NCBI RefSeq assembly: GCF_022549785.1
Contig: NZ_JAKZGO010000002.1
Coordinates: forward strand, 124,001 to 188,000
DNA length: 64,000 nt
Reading direction: 5' to 3'
Origin: Belliella alkalica
Lineage (GTDB): Bacteria; Bacteroidota; Bacteroidia; Cytophagales; Cyclobacteriaceae
Shown here: piece by piece, positions 1 through 8,769 of the stretch
Layout of the letters: each line of letters starts with the position of its first letter
Numbering within the stretch: the first letter of the stretch is position 1
The notes under the pieces: model-generated
The model's input: only the letters and a program-made list of their open reading frames with translations
Told to the model about the DNA's origin: nothing
Database searches by the model: none
Program-made: the position numbers and the translations under genes

Positions 1-346
1 TTATATATTTTTCTTTTGAATCCGTTTCTAGGACAACATATACATGACCTAGGTTTTTCAATTGACTCCACGGAACTGTTACTAAAAGAAATTCTTTTGA
101 ATTAGGTTTAACATGATAAGATGAAATTTCATAAGCTGTACAGGAACAATGTGGATTTATTGACGAGATTTTTATTTCAGAACTACTTTTATTTTCAAAC
201 TCAAATCTCACGTTTATATTATTTTGTATATTTTTATTTTCTTCAGATACATAATGTACCTTAGTTTTGAAAGTTAATCCATCCATAAAATTAAAACACA
301 GAACGGATATACTTACAACAATAAATATTTTACCAAGCAATGTCAT
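1..346 (-). CDS. DUF1573-like protein (partial, runs off left edge)
   Basis: Open for 115 codons from an ATG at 346 (complement) to the window edge with no stop, so the C-terminus is missing. A hydrophobic N-terminus (about residues 4-20) looks like a signal or anchor. A Cys-Ser-Cys motif at residues 67-69 follows a stretch resembling the start of an immunoglobulin-like fold, and a Val-Lys-Pro turn follows about ten residues later. This is the usual signature of DUF1573 proteins, which are periplasmic or lipid-anchored in Bacteroidota and have no settled function. The start codon lies inside the end of the upstream gene (17-bp overlap), so it is translationally coupled to it. The family call rests on the motif only. 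Confidence 0.7.
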   Translation of the reverse strand, partial: MTLLGKIFIVVSISVLCFNFMDGLTFKTKVHYVSEENKNIQNNINVRFEFENKSSSEIKISSINPHCSCTAYEISSYHVKPNSKEFLLVTVPWSQLKNLGHVYVVLETDSKEKYI

Positions 347-1547
347 AAGATTTTAGGGTTTTGATGATTTCTTGAATATAGGCAGAATTCTTTGCCAAGT
401 AATCTTTGGATGCAGCGTCGTCACCTTTGAATTTTTCATGGTAAGTATAACTATCACTAACAAGTTTTAGTGACTTATTTGTCTGGAAGGCATATCTTGC
501 CCCAGAACTGGCTTGAAGGCTAGAGAATATTGCAGCATTATATATATAATCTGGATTTTGAGTATAGACACCAAATGAGCTGAAGAGTCCATCTTTTTGT
601 GGGGGATTCAAATACCGCTCAGGGAGGGATACTGTTTTGGGGAAATCATAAACTACACAGCTGATGTCCGTAATCTCAGCTTGATCGTCGATTTTGAATT
701 CTAAATTTGAAAAGAATGCAAAATCCTGATCTTGGATAAAGCTGATTTCACCTGATAAATCATAGTCAATGCCATTTGGGGATTTAAATGGTTGCTTGAG
801 TATTCCTATTTTCTTGATGCTACCATCTGCATTGACATGCACTTCTGCATCAAGCCCGACTATAATGAAAATCTCTGCATCTTTTTGGACAAGTTTAGCT
901 AACTCCCACTTTGAATTCTTTGATCTAAGGATATTGAGGAGTAAGTCCTGAGTGAATGTCGATACTAGCGCCATTTTAGATTTGATTGGAAGCTCTAGTT
1001 CAGGAGCTACTCTCAATATACTATGCTGTGCCAAAAAACCCATGTAACCCAGATGAAACCTGTCATTTTTTTTACTCCTATCCTTCAAGCCACCTAAAGT
1101 CATCATGCCAAAACTTTCCCATTGATAACTTGGGTTAGATTCACTCATAAAGCTCTTAACTATATGGACATTATCTGACATTGATTGTATTTGCTTTTTT
1201 GCCCGATTGATAAGTTCACTGTCTTTGTAACCTTTTATTTCTGACTCGGCCATGTCTATCACCTCAGGCGTAAGCTGGATGATGTTTTCATCAGCTTTCA
1301 GGTCAGAAAGGCAGAAGTTCCTGTCTTCAAAACCAAGGTATCGTATAGTATAGTCACAATGATCATCTTGGCGATCAATAGTCACTTTTCCATACTTGTC
1401 ACCTATGAGTACACTATTATTATTACCTATTGATAAGGTAAAAAAAGGCAATGGCTGATGATTTTCATCAACAACAGTCAATACTTGAGATAAAACGTCG
1501 AATGAAAAAAGAACTAACAAAACTGTAGATAATACTCTCATAGTCAT
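330..1547 (-). CDS. Secreted protein with carboxypeptidase-regulatory-like N-terminal domain
   Basis: 405 residues with an N-terminal signal peptide (about 1-20). Residues 23-100 read like a CarboxypepD_reg-like beta-sandwich: a 'VVDENHQPLPF' start, then a G-K-V-T-I step and an 'IRYLGFED' strand, as in SusC N-terminal modules and many Bacteroidota surface proteins. The remaining 300 residues are beta-rich and I do not recognise them. Its ATG overlaps the stop of the propeller lipoprotein gene by 4 bp (ATGA), and its own end overlaps the DUF1573-like gene, so the three form a tightly coupled operon. Function unknown; an envelope location is inferred from the signal peptide and neighbours. Confidence 0.7.
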   Translation of the reverse strand: MTMRVLSTVLLVLFSFDVLSQVLTVVDENHQPLPFFTLSIGNNNSVLIGDKYGKVTIDRQDDHCDYTIRYLGFEDRNFCLSDLKADENIIQLTPEVIDMAESEIKGYKDSELINRAKKQIQSMSDNVHIVKSFMSESNPSYQWESFGMMTLGGLKDRSKKNDRFHLGYMGFLAQHSILRVAPELELPIKSKMALVSTFTQDLLLNILRSKNSKWELAKLVQKDAEIFIIVGLDAEVHVNADGSIKKIGILKQPFKSPNGIDYDLSGEISFIQDQDFAFFSNLEFKIDDQAEITDISCVVYDFPKTVSLPERYLNPPQKDGLFSSFGVYTQNPDYIYNAAIFSSLQASSGARYAFQTNKSLKLVSDSYTYHEKFKGDDAASKDYLAKNSAYIQEIIKTLKSYDIAW

Positions 1548-2683
1548 AGCTTAAATTTAAATATCCCCAATATATCATTCTCTTCATCTATAAGGCCATC
1601 TGCATAGTAATAATCTCCGATTTTTCCCAGTACTTGAAATCTCTCAGGTACTTCTACATCCCCTATAAGTACATGGTTTTGGTATATTTGAAGTCTAGCA
1701 GTACCCTGATCGATTCCCTGTGGATAATAAGTCCTGAAGGTGATATTCTCTTGAATATCTTGGTGAAGAAAATGATAAAAACCAGCCCTTCTTAAATCAG
1801 ATTTATAGTTATCTAACGCATCATCAATGGCTTTAGTTTTTGGATAACTAACATTCACATTTTTGCCCTCCACCCCATATTTATACAAAAGCTTACCATC
1901 GTGATCATAGGCGTGCACCAAAGGATCAATGGCAAAAGATAGGAGAACAACATCTTTACTTTTGCTGAAAAATGAAAAATCAAAATTGGGAACAAATAAC
2001 TGGTTAAGATATTCTTGTGATCTTGTAACCATTCCTTTCCCAATTTGCTTGGTCTCCAAGTTATACTTTCCGAATACATAGACAGTTCTGTAATACTCCT
2101 CGGATATGTAGCCGTTTAAATCTGGATGACTCATCGTCATTGGAATAAGGATCTCATTAGCTTGCTCGTTGAGAATAAATGGGGTATTGTAGCCACCAAG
2201 TTTCCAATCAATTTCATATAGACCAAGCATCTCCGCAGTAGGCTTGCTGAGCATGTCTTCATAGGATTCAGTGTAGTCCCATGCTATTGGATAAGCATCT
2301 ACTTTTTGAAAATTGTCATCAAATACTACAAACTGAAAATTATCAAGAACAAGATGTTGTCCATCTAAGGAAAATGGCAGAAAACCATGAATTACATTTT
2401 GATTGTCTGGTCCTTGTCCCTTGCCTAAGTAGCTTCCTAGCATTGCTCCTGCTTGATCATAGGCCGTGATGGTACTGAAAATCTGATCTACAAAGAACAC
2501 TTGATCTTTGGCAACTTGCAAGAACCCGACTCCTGAAAAATAATCTTTTTCCAAAATCAAGGTATCAATGGTTAAAGAACGAATACTTATATCTTGTTCT
2601 TGAAATATTTGTACAGTATTCTGATCCTTAGAACTACAACCTATGCACAAGAGGATTAGGAGTATGAAAGTAAAACTTTTCAT
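1544..2683 (-). CDS. 6-bladed beta-propeller lipoprotein (BF3164/DUF4221-like)
   Basis: 379 residues. The N-terminus is a lipoprotein signal with the lipobox cysteine at about residue 16 (C-I-G-C). The body has repeated beta-propeller strands of the kind 'VFFVDQIFSTITAYDQAG' followed by 'GKGQGPDN', a pattern seen in the 6-bladed propeller lipoproteins (BF3164/DUF4221-like) common in Bacteroidota. A second, more distant member is at 52856-54100. Such proteins are surface or periplasmic, often next to small secreted peptides, and their role is not established. It lies 126 bp downstream of the six-Cys peptide gene, with a hairpin between them, and is first in a three-gene coupled set. Confidence 0.7.
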   Translation of the reverse strand: MKSFTFILLILLCIGCSSKDQNTVQIFQEQDISIRSLTIDTLILEKDYFSGVGFLQVAKDQVFFVDQIFSTITAYDQAGAMLGSYLGKGQGPDNQNVIHGFLPFSLDGQHLVLDNFQFVVFDDNFQKVDAYPIAWDYTESYEDMLSKPTAEMLGLYEIDWKLGGYNTPFILNEQANEILIPMTMSHPDLNGYISEEYYRTVYVFGKYNLETKQIGKGMVTRSQEYLNQLFVPNFDFSFFSKSKDVVLLSFAIDPLVHAYDHDGKLLYKYGVEGKNVNVSYPKTKAIDDALDNYKSDLRRAGFYHFLHQDIQENITFRTYYPQGIDQGTARLQIYQNHVLIGDVEVPERFQVLGKIGDYYYADGLIDEENDILGIFKFKL

Positions 2684-2774
2684 GTTAGATACTTTAAAGA
2701 ATTTATAAGTTAAAGTTATGCTTTTATGAATCTGTTAGAAACAGCATATATATAAATTGATCCATAATAATTTT

Positions 2775-2803
2775 AAAGGCTAAAGCATTTAGCTTTAGCC
2801 TTT
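2775..2803 (-). terminator. Hairpin downstream of the six-Cys peptide gene
   Basis: A perfect 12-bp stem (AAAGGCTAAAGC with its complement) and a 5-nt loop lie just after the stop of the peptide gene, followed on the minus strand by an A/T-rich stretch. It probably terminates or attenuates the peptide transcript before the propeller gene at 2683. Confidence 0.65.
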
Positions 2804-2809
2804 GTCAAA

Positions 2810-3034
2810 TTAATCAGTAGGACAGTTTGAGGTAGATGAAGAACAATCTCCTTGACCACATCTTGCTCTAAAAGAGATTAAGTTCCCTCCATAACAACCA
2901 CCAGATTTACAACGACATAAATTCTCCTCTGGATGATCAGGCCAATCAGGTAGTTCAATTGTTTGAGCTGAAAGTGGATTAAAACTCATAAAACCTAAAC
3001 CAAGTGCAAGTAATGTAATTTTCACTTTTCTCAT
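2810..3034 (-). CDS. Small secreted six-cysteine peptide (NVEALA-like)
   Basis: 74 residues: a clear signal peptide (about 1-23, ending L-S-A-Q), an acidic Trp/Pro linker, then a 40-residue domain with six cysteines including C-R-C and a G-G-C-Y-G-G patch. The layout, a short signal plus a Cys-rich mature peptide next to a 6-bladed propeller lipoprotein, recalls the NVEALA-type small peptides of Bacteroidota, although I do not see the NVEALA motif itself. Size and disulphide potential fit a secreted peptide, but its activity is unknown. The gene appears to be its own transcription unit, with a promoter at 3096-3128 and a hairpin at 2775-2803. Confidence 0.6.
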   Translation of the reverse strand: MRKVKITLLALGLGFMSFNPLSAQTIELPDWPDHPEENLCRCKSGGCYGGNLISFRARCGQGDCSSSTSNCPTD

Positions 3035-3095
3035 GATTATAAAATTTAATTTGTTAATAAATTGATTAAAAAGATTTTAGCGCCAAAAACTTGAT

Positions 3096-3128
3096 CTAAA
3101 TATATCCCCCCCCATAATTAAAAGTCAA
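3096..3128 (-). promoter_or_regulatory. Putative promoter with G8 tract in the spacer (six-Cys peptide gene)
   Basis: Read on the minus strand: TTG (3128-3126), a 21-nt spacer, then TATATTTA (3104-3097), which matches TAnnTTTG except for the last base. The spacer contains eight consecutive G (plus-strand C8 at 3106-3113). The predicted start of transcription would leave a leader of roughly 55 nt before the ATG at 3034. Bacteroidota promoters tolerate a narrow range of spacer lengths (about 17-23 nt), so tract slippage could modulate expression. Confidence 0.45.
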
Positions 3129-3589
3129 GTTATACTTAAAAAAATAATATAAGCTTTTAGATAAGTAGTTGATTTTCACTTAGAAAAAAATTTACATAAG
3201 AATAGTAATAAATTGTTATAAAATTATCTCCTAAATATATTAAAAATGAATATTATGATGATAAAAGTTATTTTATTGTAAATAGGGTGATAGTACTAAG
3301 AAACAAGTGACAAAACGCTTTAGTTATCTACCCCTAAGTCTAATTTTTTAGATAAGATTGACTTGTTATCAATTAGTAACCCGATATTATATTTGGTTAT
3401 GATATGAGTTTGAGGAAGGTTATTTCAATAAACTTCATAAAAGTTCTCTTTACAAAAATTCCAACATTAGGAGTTTATACTATTATTTGGAGTCTCCCTA
3501 TTATACAAAAACCCCAAAAACATCTCCAACAGATATTTCTAGGGTTCCTATCATTTTATATTTCTCTGCGTCTTGGTGGTTAGGATTTA

Positions 3590-3628
3590 CCACGGAGTAC
3601 ACAAAGGATTTCACGAAGTTCACAAGAA
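3590..3628 (+). repeat. CAC-periodic repeat, copy 0
   Basis: Contains CACGGA, CACAAAGG, CACGAA and CACAAG steps 9-12 nt apart. The same series with the same spacing occurs at the start of the longer repeats at 54110 and 55958, so the three are probably one dispersed family. Confidence 0.5.
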
Positions 3629-3650
3629 ATGAAGTGTCAATTATAAAAAA

Positions 3651-5219
3651 TCAATTCTTTGAAAATGAATAAAAAACGACCCACTGATTTTCCTTTATGT
3701 CTGTGATTTTGTAACCCATATTTTCTGTCAATTCCAAAAATCCCTCGACATCTGGAGCTTCTTTTGGATAGGCATGTTTATAGTAATTGTATATCAACAA
3801 TCCAAAGTCGTCAGGAGCTAGATTTTCAAAGTGTTCGAGCTCCTCAATGGCAAAGAGTTTTTCTTGGTTGACGCTATCATTGGGAAATAAAACTTCCCGG
3901 CTAAAGTGGACAAAATTATTTACCACTAGAATTTTTTGATCAGGAGATGCAACGGCAGCTTGAAGCTCTTGCATGAATTTTGGGTAGTTTTTCAATTGCT
4001 TTTGGTAATGAAAACTTAAAATCACAGCAATCAATAGCATAGCCGAAATAGTTGTTTTCTTTAGCCAAAGTTTACTTTTTCCTATAAAAAGCAAAGCACA
4101 TCCAAATACTAGTAGGAACGCACCATTTTTATAGTCACCTAAAAAAAAGCCTATCAAAGCTCCGAGCAAAATTGTAACACCAATATAGGTACTTGAAGCT
4201 CTTTTTTCCAACCAATATTTCCATCCAAATCCAATCAATACAGCAAGGACTGGAATCAAGATGATGAGATGTCTTGGGTTCAGATAAATGGGATTGTAGA
4301 AGCCTAGGTTGGTGGTCATAAACCAAAAACCAAGAAGGAGACAAATCAATGCCAATGAGAATTCAAATGCGACTTTTTGTTTTTTCACCAATCCTAAATA
4401 TACACCTGGCGCTGCAAGAACAAGCCATATCCAATATGACCTTTGCACAAAGGTGATAAATGGTGTGATTGTAAGCCTTTTCAGTATGGCAAAGCCTCCC
4501 TTGTCATTGTAAGAATACTCTGAAATGTAATGACCGGCATTTACAGAATTGATCCTGTAAAATGCGTCCCCAAATTCATACCAAAAGTATCCCAAATACA
4601 AACTCCCTAACATCACACTGAACAAACCAACCCATAAATGGAATTTGAATGGTTTTCTATCCTTCCAATCCATTAAAAATAAGATCACGGGAAATGGAAA
4701 TAAGTAAATGATGGTTTCCTTGGTCATAAAACCTATTAAAATTGCTAAAACCAAAATAAATGCGCTTAAAATAGGTTTTGAAGTTCTGTAAATAGAAGCA
4801 AATGGAATTAAAACAGCCCAAAATACAAGAAGTCCATCAGGATAGACTTTTGGAAGAAAATGAAGAAGGTAAACATGGGAAACAAAAAATACTGAAGCCC
4901 AGATTTGTTGTTGACGGAATGCTAGGCATTTGATGATTATCAAAAGAGAAAAGATATATGCTATTAGTGTAGGTATGGTGGCAAGCCTATCATTCAAACC
5001 AAATATTTTGGTGGATACACCTGAAAAAATATATGAACCAAATCTGCTACTGAAATGATAGGAGTTAACAACATTTTCACCATTCCAAAACGCATGACCT
5101 GTAAGAATGTAAAACACATCATCACTAAAAGTGATTCCATCGTATCCAAAAAACCAAAAAAGTACCAGAAAAGTACTGCTTATTATAAATATTTGTTTTT
5201 GATCGATTCTCGAACTCAT
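3651..5219 (-). CDS. GT39/ArnT-like membrane glycosyltransferase
   Basis: 522 residues with about ten hydrophobic membrane segments and a soluble C-terminal part. An early acidic patch in the first periplasmic loop ('DGITFSDDVFYI') and the overall topology fit the GT-C superfamily (GT39/PMT, ArnT-like), whose members move a sugar from a polyprenyl-phosphate donor to lipid, protein or glycan at the outer face of the inner membrane. Donor and acceptor cannot be told. It is divergent from the capsule export genes, which makes a role in surface glycan assembly plausible. The start at 5219 sits 4 nt after a perfect -7 box, so the mRNA may be leaderless. Confidence 0.75.
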   Translation of the reverse strand: MSSRIDQKQIFIISSTFLVLFWFFGYDGITFSDDVFYILTGHAFWNGENVVNSYHFSSRFGSYIFSGVSTKIFGLNDRLATIPTLIAYIFSLLIIIKCLAFRQQQIWASVFFVSHVYLLHFLPKVYPDGLLVFWAVLIPFASIYRTSKPILSAFILVLAILIGFMTKETIIYLFPFPVILFLMDWKDRKPFKFHLWVGLFSVMLGSLYLGYFWYEFGDAFYRINSVNAGHYISEYSYNDKGGFAILKRLTITPFITFVQRSYWIWLVLAAPGVYLGLVKKQKVAFEFSLALICLLLGFWFMTTNLGFYNPIYLNPRHLIILIPVLAVLIGFGWKYWLEKRASSTYIGVTILLGALIGFFLGDYKNGAFLLVFGCALLFIGKSKLWLKKTTISAMLLIAVILSFHYQKQLKNYPKFMQELQAAVASPDQKILVVNNFVHFSREVLFPNDSVNQEKLFAIEELEHFENLAPDDFGLLIYNYYKHAYPKEAPDVEGFLELTENMGYKITDIKENQWVVFYSFSKN

Positions 5220-5223
5220 GATT

Positions 5224-5253
5224 CAAATATACTATCAATTCGTGTTTGAGCAA
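5224..5253 (-). promoter_or_regulatory. Promoter of the GT39-like gene
   Basis: On the minus strand, TTG (5253-5251), a 19-nt spacer and TATATTTG (5231-5224), a perfect TAnnTTTG -7 box. Only four bases separate the box from the ATG at 5219, so transcription should start at or next to the start codon. Confidence 0.6.
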
Positions 5254-5411
5254 TTATTTCAAAATAACTTCAAATTCTTCGCTAAAATTGGAGATGCTAT
5301 TTTTGGTATGTGAAAAACAATATTTTTAATATGAAATAAATATATGTTTTTGAACTGATTTTTAGGTTAATGATTGGTTAAAACCTCATAATCATTGTCA
5401 GTATGAAATTC

Positions 5412-5441
5412 TTTGAGATATTATTTTATTATCTATATTTG
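5412..5441 (+). promoter_or_regulatory. Promoter of the capsule export operon
   Basis: TTTG (5412-5415), an 18-nt spacer and TATATTTG (5434-5441), a perfect Bacteroidota -33/-7 pair. Transcription would start near 5448, about 22 nt before the ATG at 5470. This shows that the longer in-frame start at 5413 is not used. Confidence 0.7.
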
Positions 5442-5469
5442 GTTTCAAAGTATCATTATAGACCCATTC

Positions 5470-6282
5470 ATGAAGCATTTCGCTTACGCAATTTTATTGA
5501 TCCTACTGGCAAGTTCTTGCATCAGCAATAAAAGAATCACTTACTTACAAAATCTACCAGGAAACGAAGTTATCGATATAGATGAGTTTATCCCATATGC
5601 AAATGTTGAGTACAAGTATGTATTACAACCTTTTGATATTGTTGATATAGATTTTGCTAGTTCTGATCCTGAACTTACTGAAGCATTTACTTTTCAAGGA
5701 ACAAAAAATATCCGCGGGGGTATGATGGGTGCAGGTGGTGGAGGGGATCTATTTTATTTCACTGGCTATTCGATTGACGAGTTGGGATTTATAGAACTAC
5801 CCAAATTAGGAAAAATTCATATCGCCGGTCTTACAGAGAATCAAGCAAAAGTAAAAGTACAAGAAGCTATCAATGAATATTTTAAAGATGATGTTTTTGT
5901 AAAATTAAGGACTGCAGGGATAAGATATACGACAATTGGAGAGTTTGGAGCAAGTGGTACACATGTTATTTTGAGAAATAGAGCAACAATTTTTGATGCT
6001 TTGGCATCTGCTGGGGAGTCAAATATTTTGGCCAAAAGGAATAAATTATTTGTCATAAGGCAATATGATGGAGGGACAAAAATACACCAAATCAATCTAC
6101 ATGACAGAGCATTGTTGGCGTCTCCATTTTACTTTATTCAACCGAACGATATTTTGTACCTTGAGCCTATGAAAATTCGTCAATTTGGGAATGCTGATAA
6201 TCTTTCCTCAAGTTTACAACTATTCGCTACTTTTTTGGCATCAGGATTATTGATATTTGGTTTAGTAAGAGGAAGTTTATAG
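5470..6282 (+). CDS. Wza-like polysaccharide export lipoprotein
   Basis: 270 residues from the ATG at 5470, chosen because a lipoprotein signal begins there (lipobox cysteine at residue 17) and a perfect promoter lies upstream; the frame is open to 5413. 'VLQPFDIVDIDF' is the start of the Poly_export (Wza N-terminal) domain, and a SLBB-like stretch follows ('VILRNRATIFDALASAGESN', about residues 165-190). A C-terminal hydrophobic segment ends the protein. The family forms the outer-membrane channel for capsule or exopolysaccharide. The glycine/methionine-rich loop near residue 80 is unusual but common in Bacteroidota versions. It is followed after 3 bp by the Wzc-like gene. Confidence 0.85.
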   Translation: MKHFAYAILLILLASSCISNKRITYLQNLPGNEVIDIDEFIPYANVEYKYVLQPFDIVDIDFASSDPELTEAFTFQGTKNIRGGMMGAGGGGDLFYFTGYSIDELGFIELPKLGKIHIAGLTENQAKVKVQEAINEYFKDDVFVKLRTAGIRYTTIGEFGASGTHVILRNRATIFDALASAGESNILAKRNKLFVIRQYDGGTKIHQINLHDRALLASPFYFIQPNDILYLEPMKIRQFGNADNLSSSLQLFATFLASGLLIFGLVRGSL

Positions 6283-6285
6283 AAT

Positions 6286-8727
6286 ATGGAAAAGTTTGAT
6301 ATTAGTCAGCTTGACAACGATGATAGTGAATTAGAAGTCAGGTACATAGTGGCGAGATATCTACGTTTCTGGCCATGGTACATTCTATTCATTGTGTTGT
6401 TTTTGGTAGGGACTTATTTTTTTCACAGATATACTGAGGATGAGTATTCGGTATCAGGCACCATGGTGTTTCGGAATACTGTCAAGCCAGAATCGAGAAT
6501 CTTGGATCGTTCGGCAATTTTCTCCAATCAAAACAGTCTGGATAATGAGATTTTGATGCTTTCTTCGAAAAATCTTGCCAGGGAAGCCTTGTCAAAACTG
6601 CATTTCGATGTTGAGTATTTTGCAAAGACAAATATCAAGACGATAGAATTGTATAATAGTACTCCTATCCATGTAGAAGTGGATTGGGATCATATGCAGA
6701 TTCAAAATGTACCAATTCAACTCCATATATTATCTACAAACACTTTTAAGTTACTTCCAGAAGTAGGTGGTTTTTTTGATTTTAATCCTGCCTATGCGCA
6801 ATTGGATGAAGGAATTTTTGATAAGGTATTTAATTTTGGAGATGAGATTGAAACCGCCAGAATGAAGTTCAAAGTTCATTTAGTAAATCCAGGTAGAGTG
6901 GGAGATGTGATTATTTTCACACTTAGGAGTCCATCAAGCCTAGAGGAGAAAATGACAAAAGCCATCAATATCAAGTTGGTCAATGCTGGCGCTTCTGTGC
7001 TTGAGATAAAGATGGTAACTACTGTAGTTCCCAAAGGTAGAGATTACATCAATGCTTTGATGGAAGCCCATTTGGAGCATGAATTGAGAGAAAAGAACAG
7101 GAACACCGAAAATACTTTGAAGTTCATTGAGGAGCAGTTGGGCTTTTTGGAGGATTCTTTGAAAAACAAAGAGCGAGAACTCCAAAATTTCAAAGTCCAA
7201 AACAAAATGATCAATGTAAGTGAGGAGTTTTCTGATGTTTTGGGTAGGATAAATAGATTGGACGATTCTGTCCAAGAACTGGATTTTCAGATTTCATACT
7301 ACACTTCTGTCAAAGATTACATGCAAGAAAAAACCAGTGATTTTTCTCAGATTATAGCACCTTCAGTAGTTGGAATTCCTGATCCATTACTCAATGGACT
7401 GATTCAAACTTTGGTCACCCTGTCGCAAGAAAGGCGGAAACTGCTAGCATCAGTCAACGAGATCCATCCAGAAATCAAGAAGATTGATGTTCAAATGGAG
7501 AAAGTGCAGGAAGCTCTGTTAGAAAATGTTTTGAATTTGATAGACAATACCAAAAAGAAGAAGGCACTAGTGCTTGCTAACATAGCTAACTATGACAGAC
7601 AGTTTTCAAGTCTTCCTGAATCTGAATCCCAATATGCAAGTATATTTAGAGAATATAGATTGCGAGAAAATCTTTATACTTATCTGCTTGAAAAAAGAGC
7701 CGAAGCAGGAATAGCTAAAGCTTCAAATGTTTCTGATAATGCCATTTTGGACTATGCGAAAATGGGCTCTTTGGTATTCCCAAAAAAAGAGAGTAACTAT
7801 CTAATGGCTATTGCCTTGGGTTTCTTTTTACCATTTGGATTTTTGGCACTTAGAGACGTGATGGATCAAAGGATAAGGAATCAGCGGGATTTGAAAAAGA
7901 ACTTTATGATTCCACAACTTTCCATAATTGGCAAAAGTGATAATGAAACCAATATGGTGGTCTTAGAGCATCCTAAGTCAGCTGTAGCTGAATCTTTTAG
8001 ATCTCTAAGGTCAGCAATAAACTATATCGCCGCAGACAAAGATTCGAAGAAAATACTGGTGACATCAAGCGTTTCTGGTGAAGGGAAAACTTTCACATCT
8101 ATGAACTTGGCTTCTATTATGGCATTGGGGGGAAAGAAAACGGTGGTAGTCGATGCCGATCTCAGGAAACCAAAGCTAGCAAGTTATTTTGGACATTCTG
8201 GAAAAATAGGCTTGTCTACTTTTCTTATAGGAAAAGCATTGGAAGAAGATATTATCATACCTACTGCAAATGAAAATCTTTATTTTATCCCATCAGGTAT
8301 CATTCCTCCAAATCCTGCGGAATTGCTTCAGACACAGAAGTTGAAAGATTTCTTACTATACTTGGAAGAAAACTTCGATATGGTGATTTTTGATACGCCA
8401 CCATTAGGTCTTGTCTCAGAGACTATTGATTTGACACGATTATTTGATTTAAATCTATATGTTGTCAGACAGGATTATACCTTAAAAAACCATTTGGTAA
8501 TGATCAATGATCTATTCCTCAATAAGCAAGTGAAGAATGTTTATGGGATTTTTAATGGTATGGAAGACTCTGGATATAATTATAAAGGTTACAATTATGG
8601 TTATGGAAACGCCTATATTTATTCTCAAAAAAATAAATACATCTATAACTATTATGGTCAGGACAAGAAACCAAGACAATACAAAAACTTGTTTTTTAAG
8701 TTCATTTCCTATTTTAAAGTGAAATAG
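6286..8727 (+). CDS. Wzc-like polysaccharide copolymerase / BY-type tyrosine kinase
   Basis: 813 residues: N-terminal Wzz domain with a first membrane segment at about 30-50, a long coiled-coil (about 270-450), a second membrane segment near 505-525, then a cytoplasmic CpsD/CapB kinase. The Walker A motif is 'SGEGKT' at about residue 597, followed by 'VVDADLRKPK' (Walker A') and 'FDTPPLG' (Walker B, about 700). The tail is very rich in tyrosine (about 760-800), the usual autophosphorylation cluster. Such kinases control polymer length and export together with Wza. It lies 3 bp after the Wza-like gene in the same operon. Confidence 0.93.
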   Translation: MEKFDISQLDNDDSELEVRYIVARYLRFWPWYILFIVLFLVGTYFFHRYTEDEYSVSGTMVFRNTVKPESRILDRSAIFSNQNSLDNEILMLSSKNLAREALSKLHFDVEYFAKTNIKTIELYNSTPIHVEVDWDHMQIQNVPIQLHILSTNTFKLLPEVGGFFDFNPAYAQLDEGIFDKVFNFGDEIETARMKFKVHLVNPGRVGDVIIFTLRSPSSLEEKMTKAINIKLVNAGASVLEIKMVTTVVPKGRDYINALMEAHLEHELREKNRNTENTLKFIEEQLGFLEDSLKNKERELQNFKVQNKMINVSEEFSDVLGRINRLDDSVQELDFQISYYTSVKDYMQEKTSDFSQIIAPSVVGIPDPLLNGLIQTLVTLSQERRKLLASVNEIHPEIKKIDVQMEKVQEALLENVLNLIDNTKKKKALVLANIANYDRQFSSLPESESQYASIFREYRLRENLYTYLLEKRAEAGIAKASNVSDNAILDYAKMGSLVFPKKESNYLMAIALGFFLPFGFLALRDVMDQRIRNQRDLKKNFMIPQLSIIGKSDNETNMVVLEHPKSAVAESFRSLRSAINYIAADKDSKKILVTSSVSGEGKTFTSMNLASIMALGGKKTVVVDADLRKPKLASYFGHSGKIGLSTFLIGKALEEDIIIPTANENLYFIPSGIIPPNPAELLQTQKLKDFLLYLEENFDMVIFDTPPLGLVSETIDLTRLFDLNLYVVRQDYTLKNHLVMINDLFLNKQVKNVYGIFNGMEDSGYNYKGYNYGYGNAYIYSQKNKYIYNYYGQDKKPRQYKNLFFKFISYFKVK

Positions 8728-8769
8728 TTATTATTTTGTTTTATCAAACAACCCCAAATTCTCCATTAC

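Larger units (their letters stand above)
3035..3650. other. Intergenic region, AT-rich, no convincing gene
   Basis: Apart from the promoter at 3096-3128 and the CAC-rich repeat at 3590-3628, I see no gene. The 61-codon plus-strand frame at 3487 covers the repeat and lacks a signal peptide or recognisable domain. Confidence 0.6.

Noticed and set aside
3487-3672. 61-codon plus-strand frame
   Set aside because: Covers the CAC-rich repeat and overlaps the end of the GT39-like gene; no coding signs.
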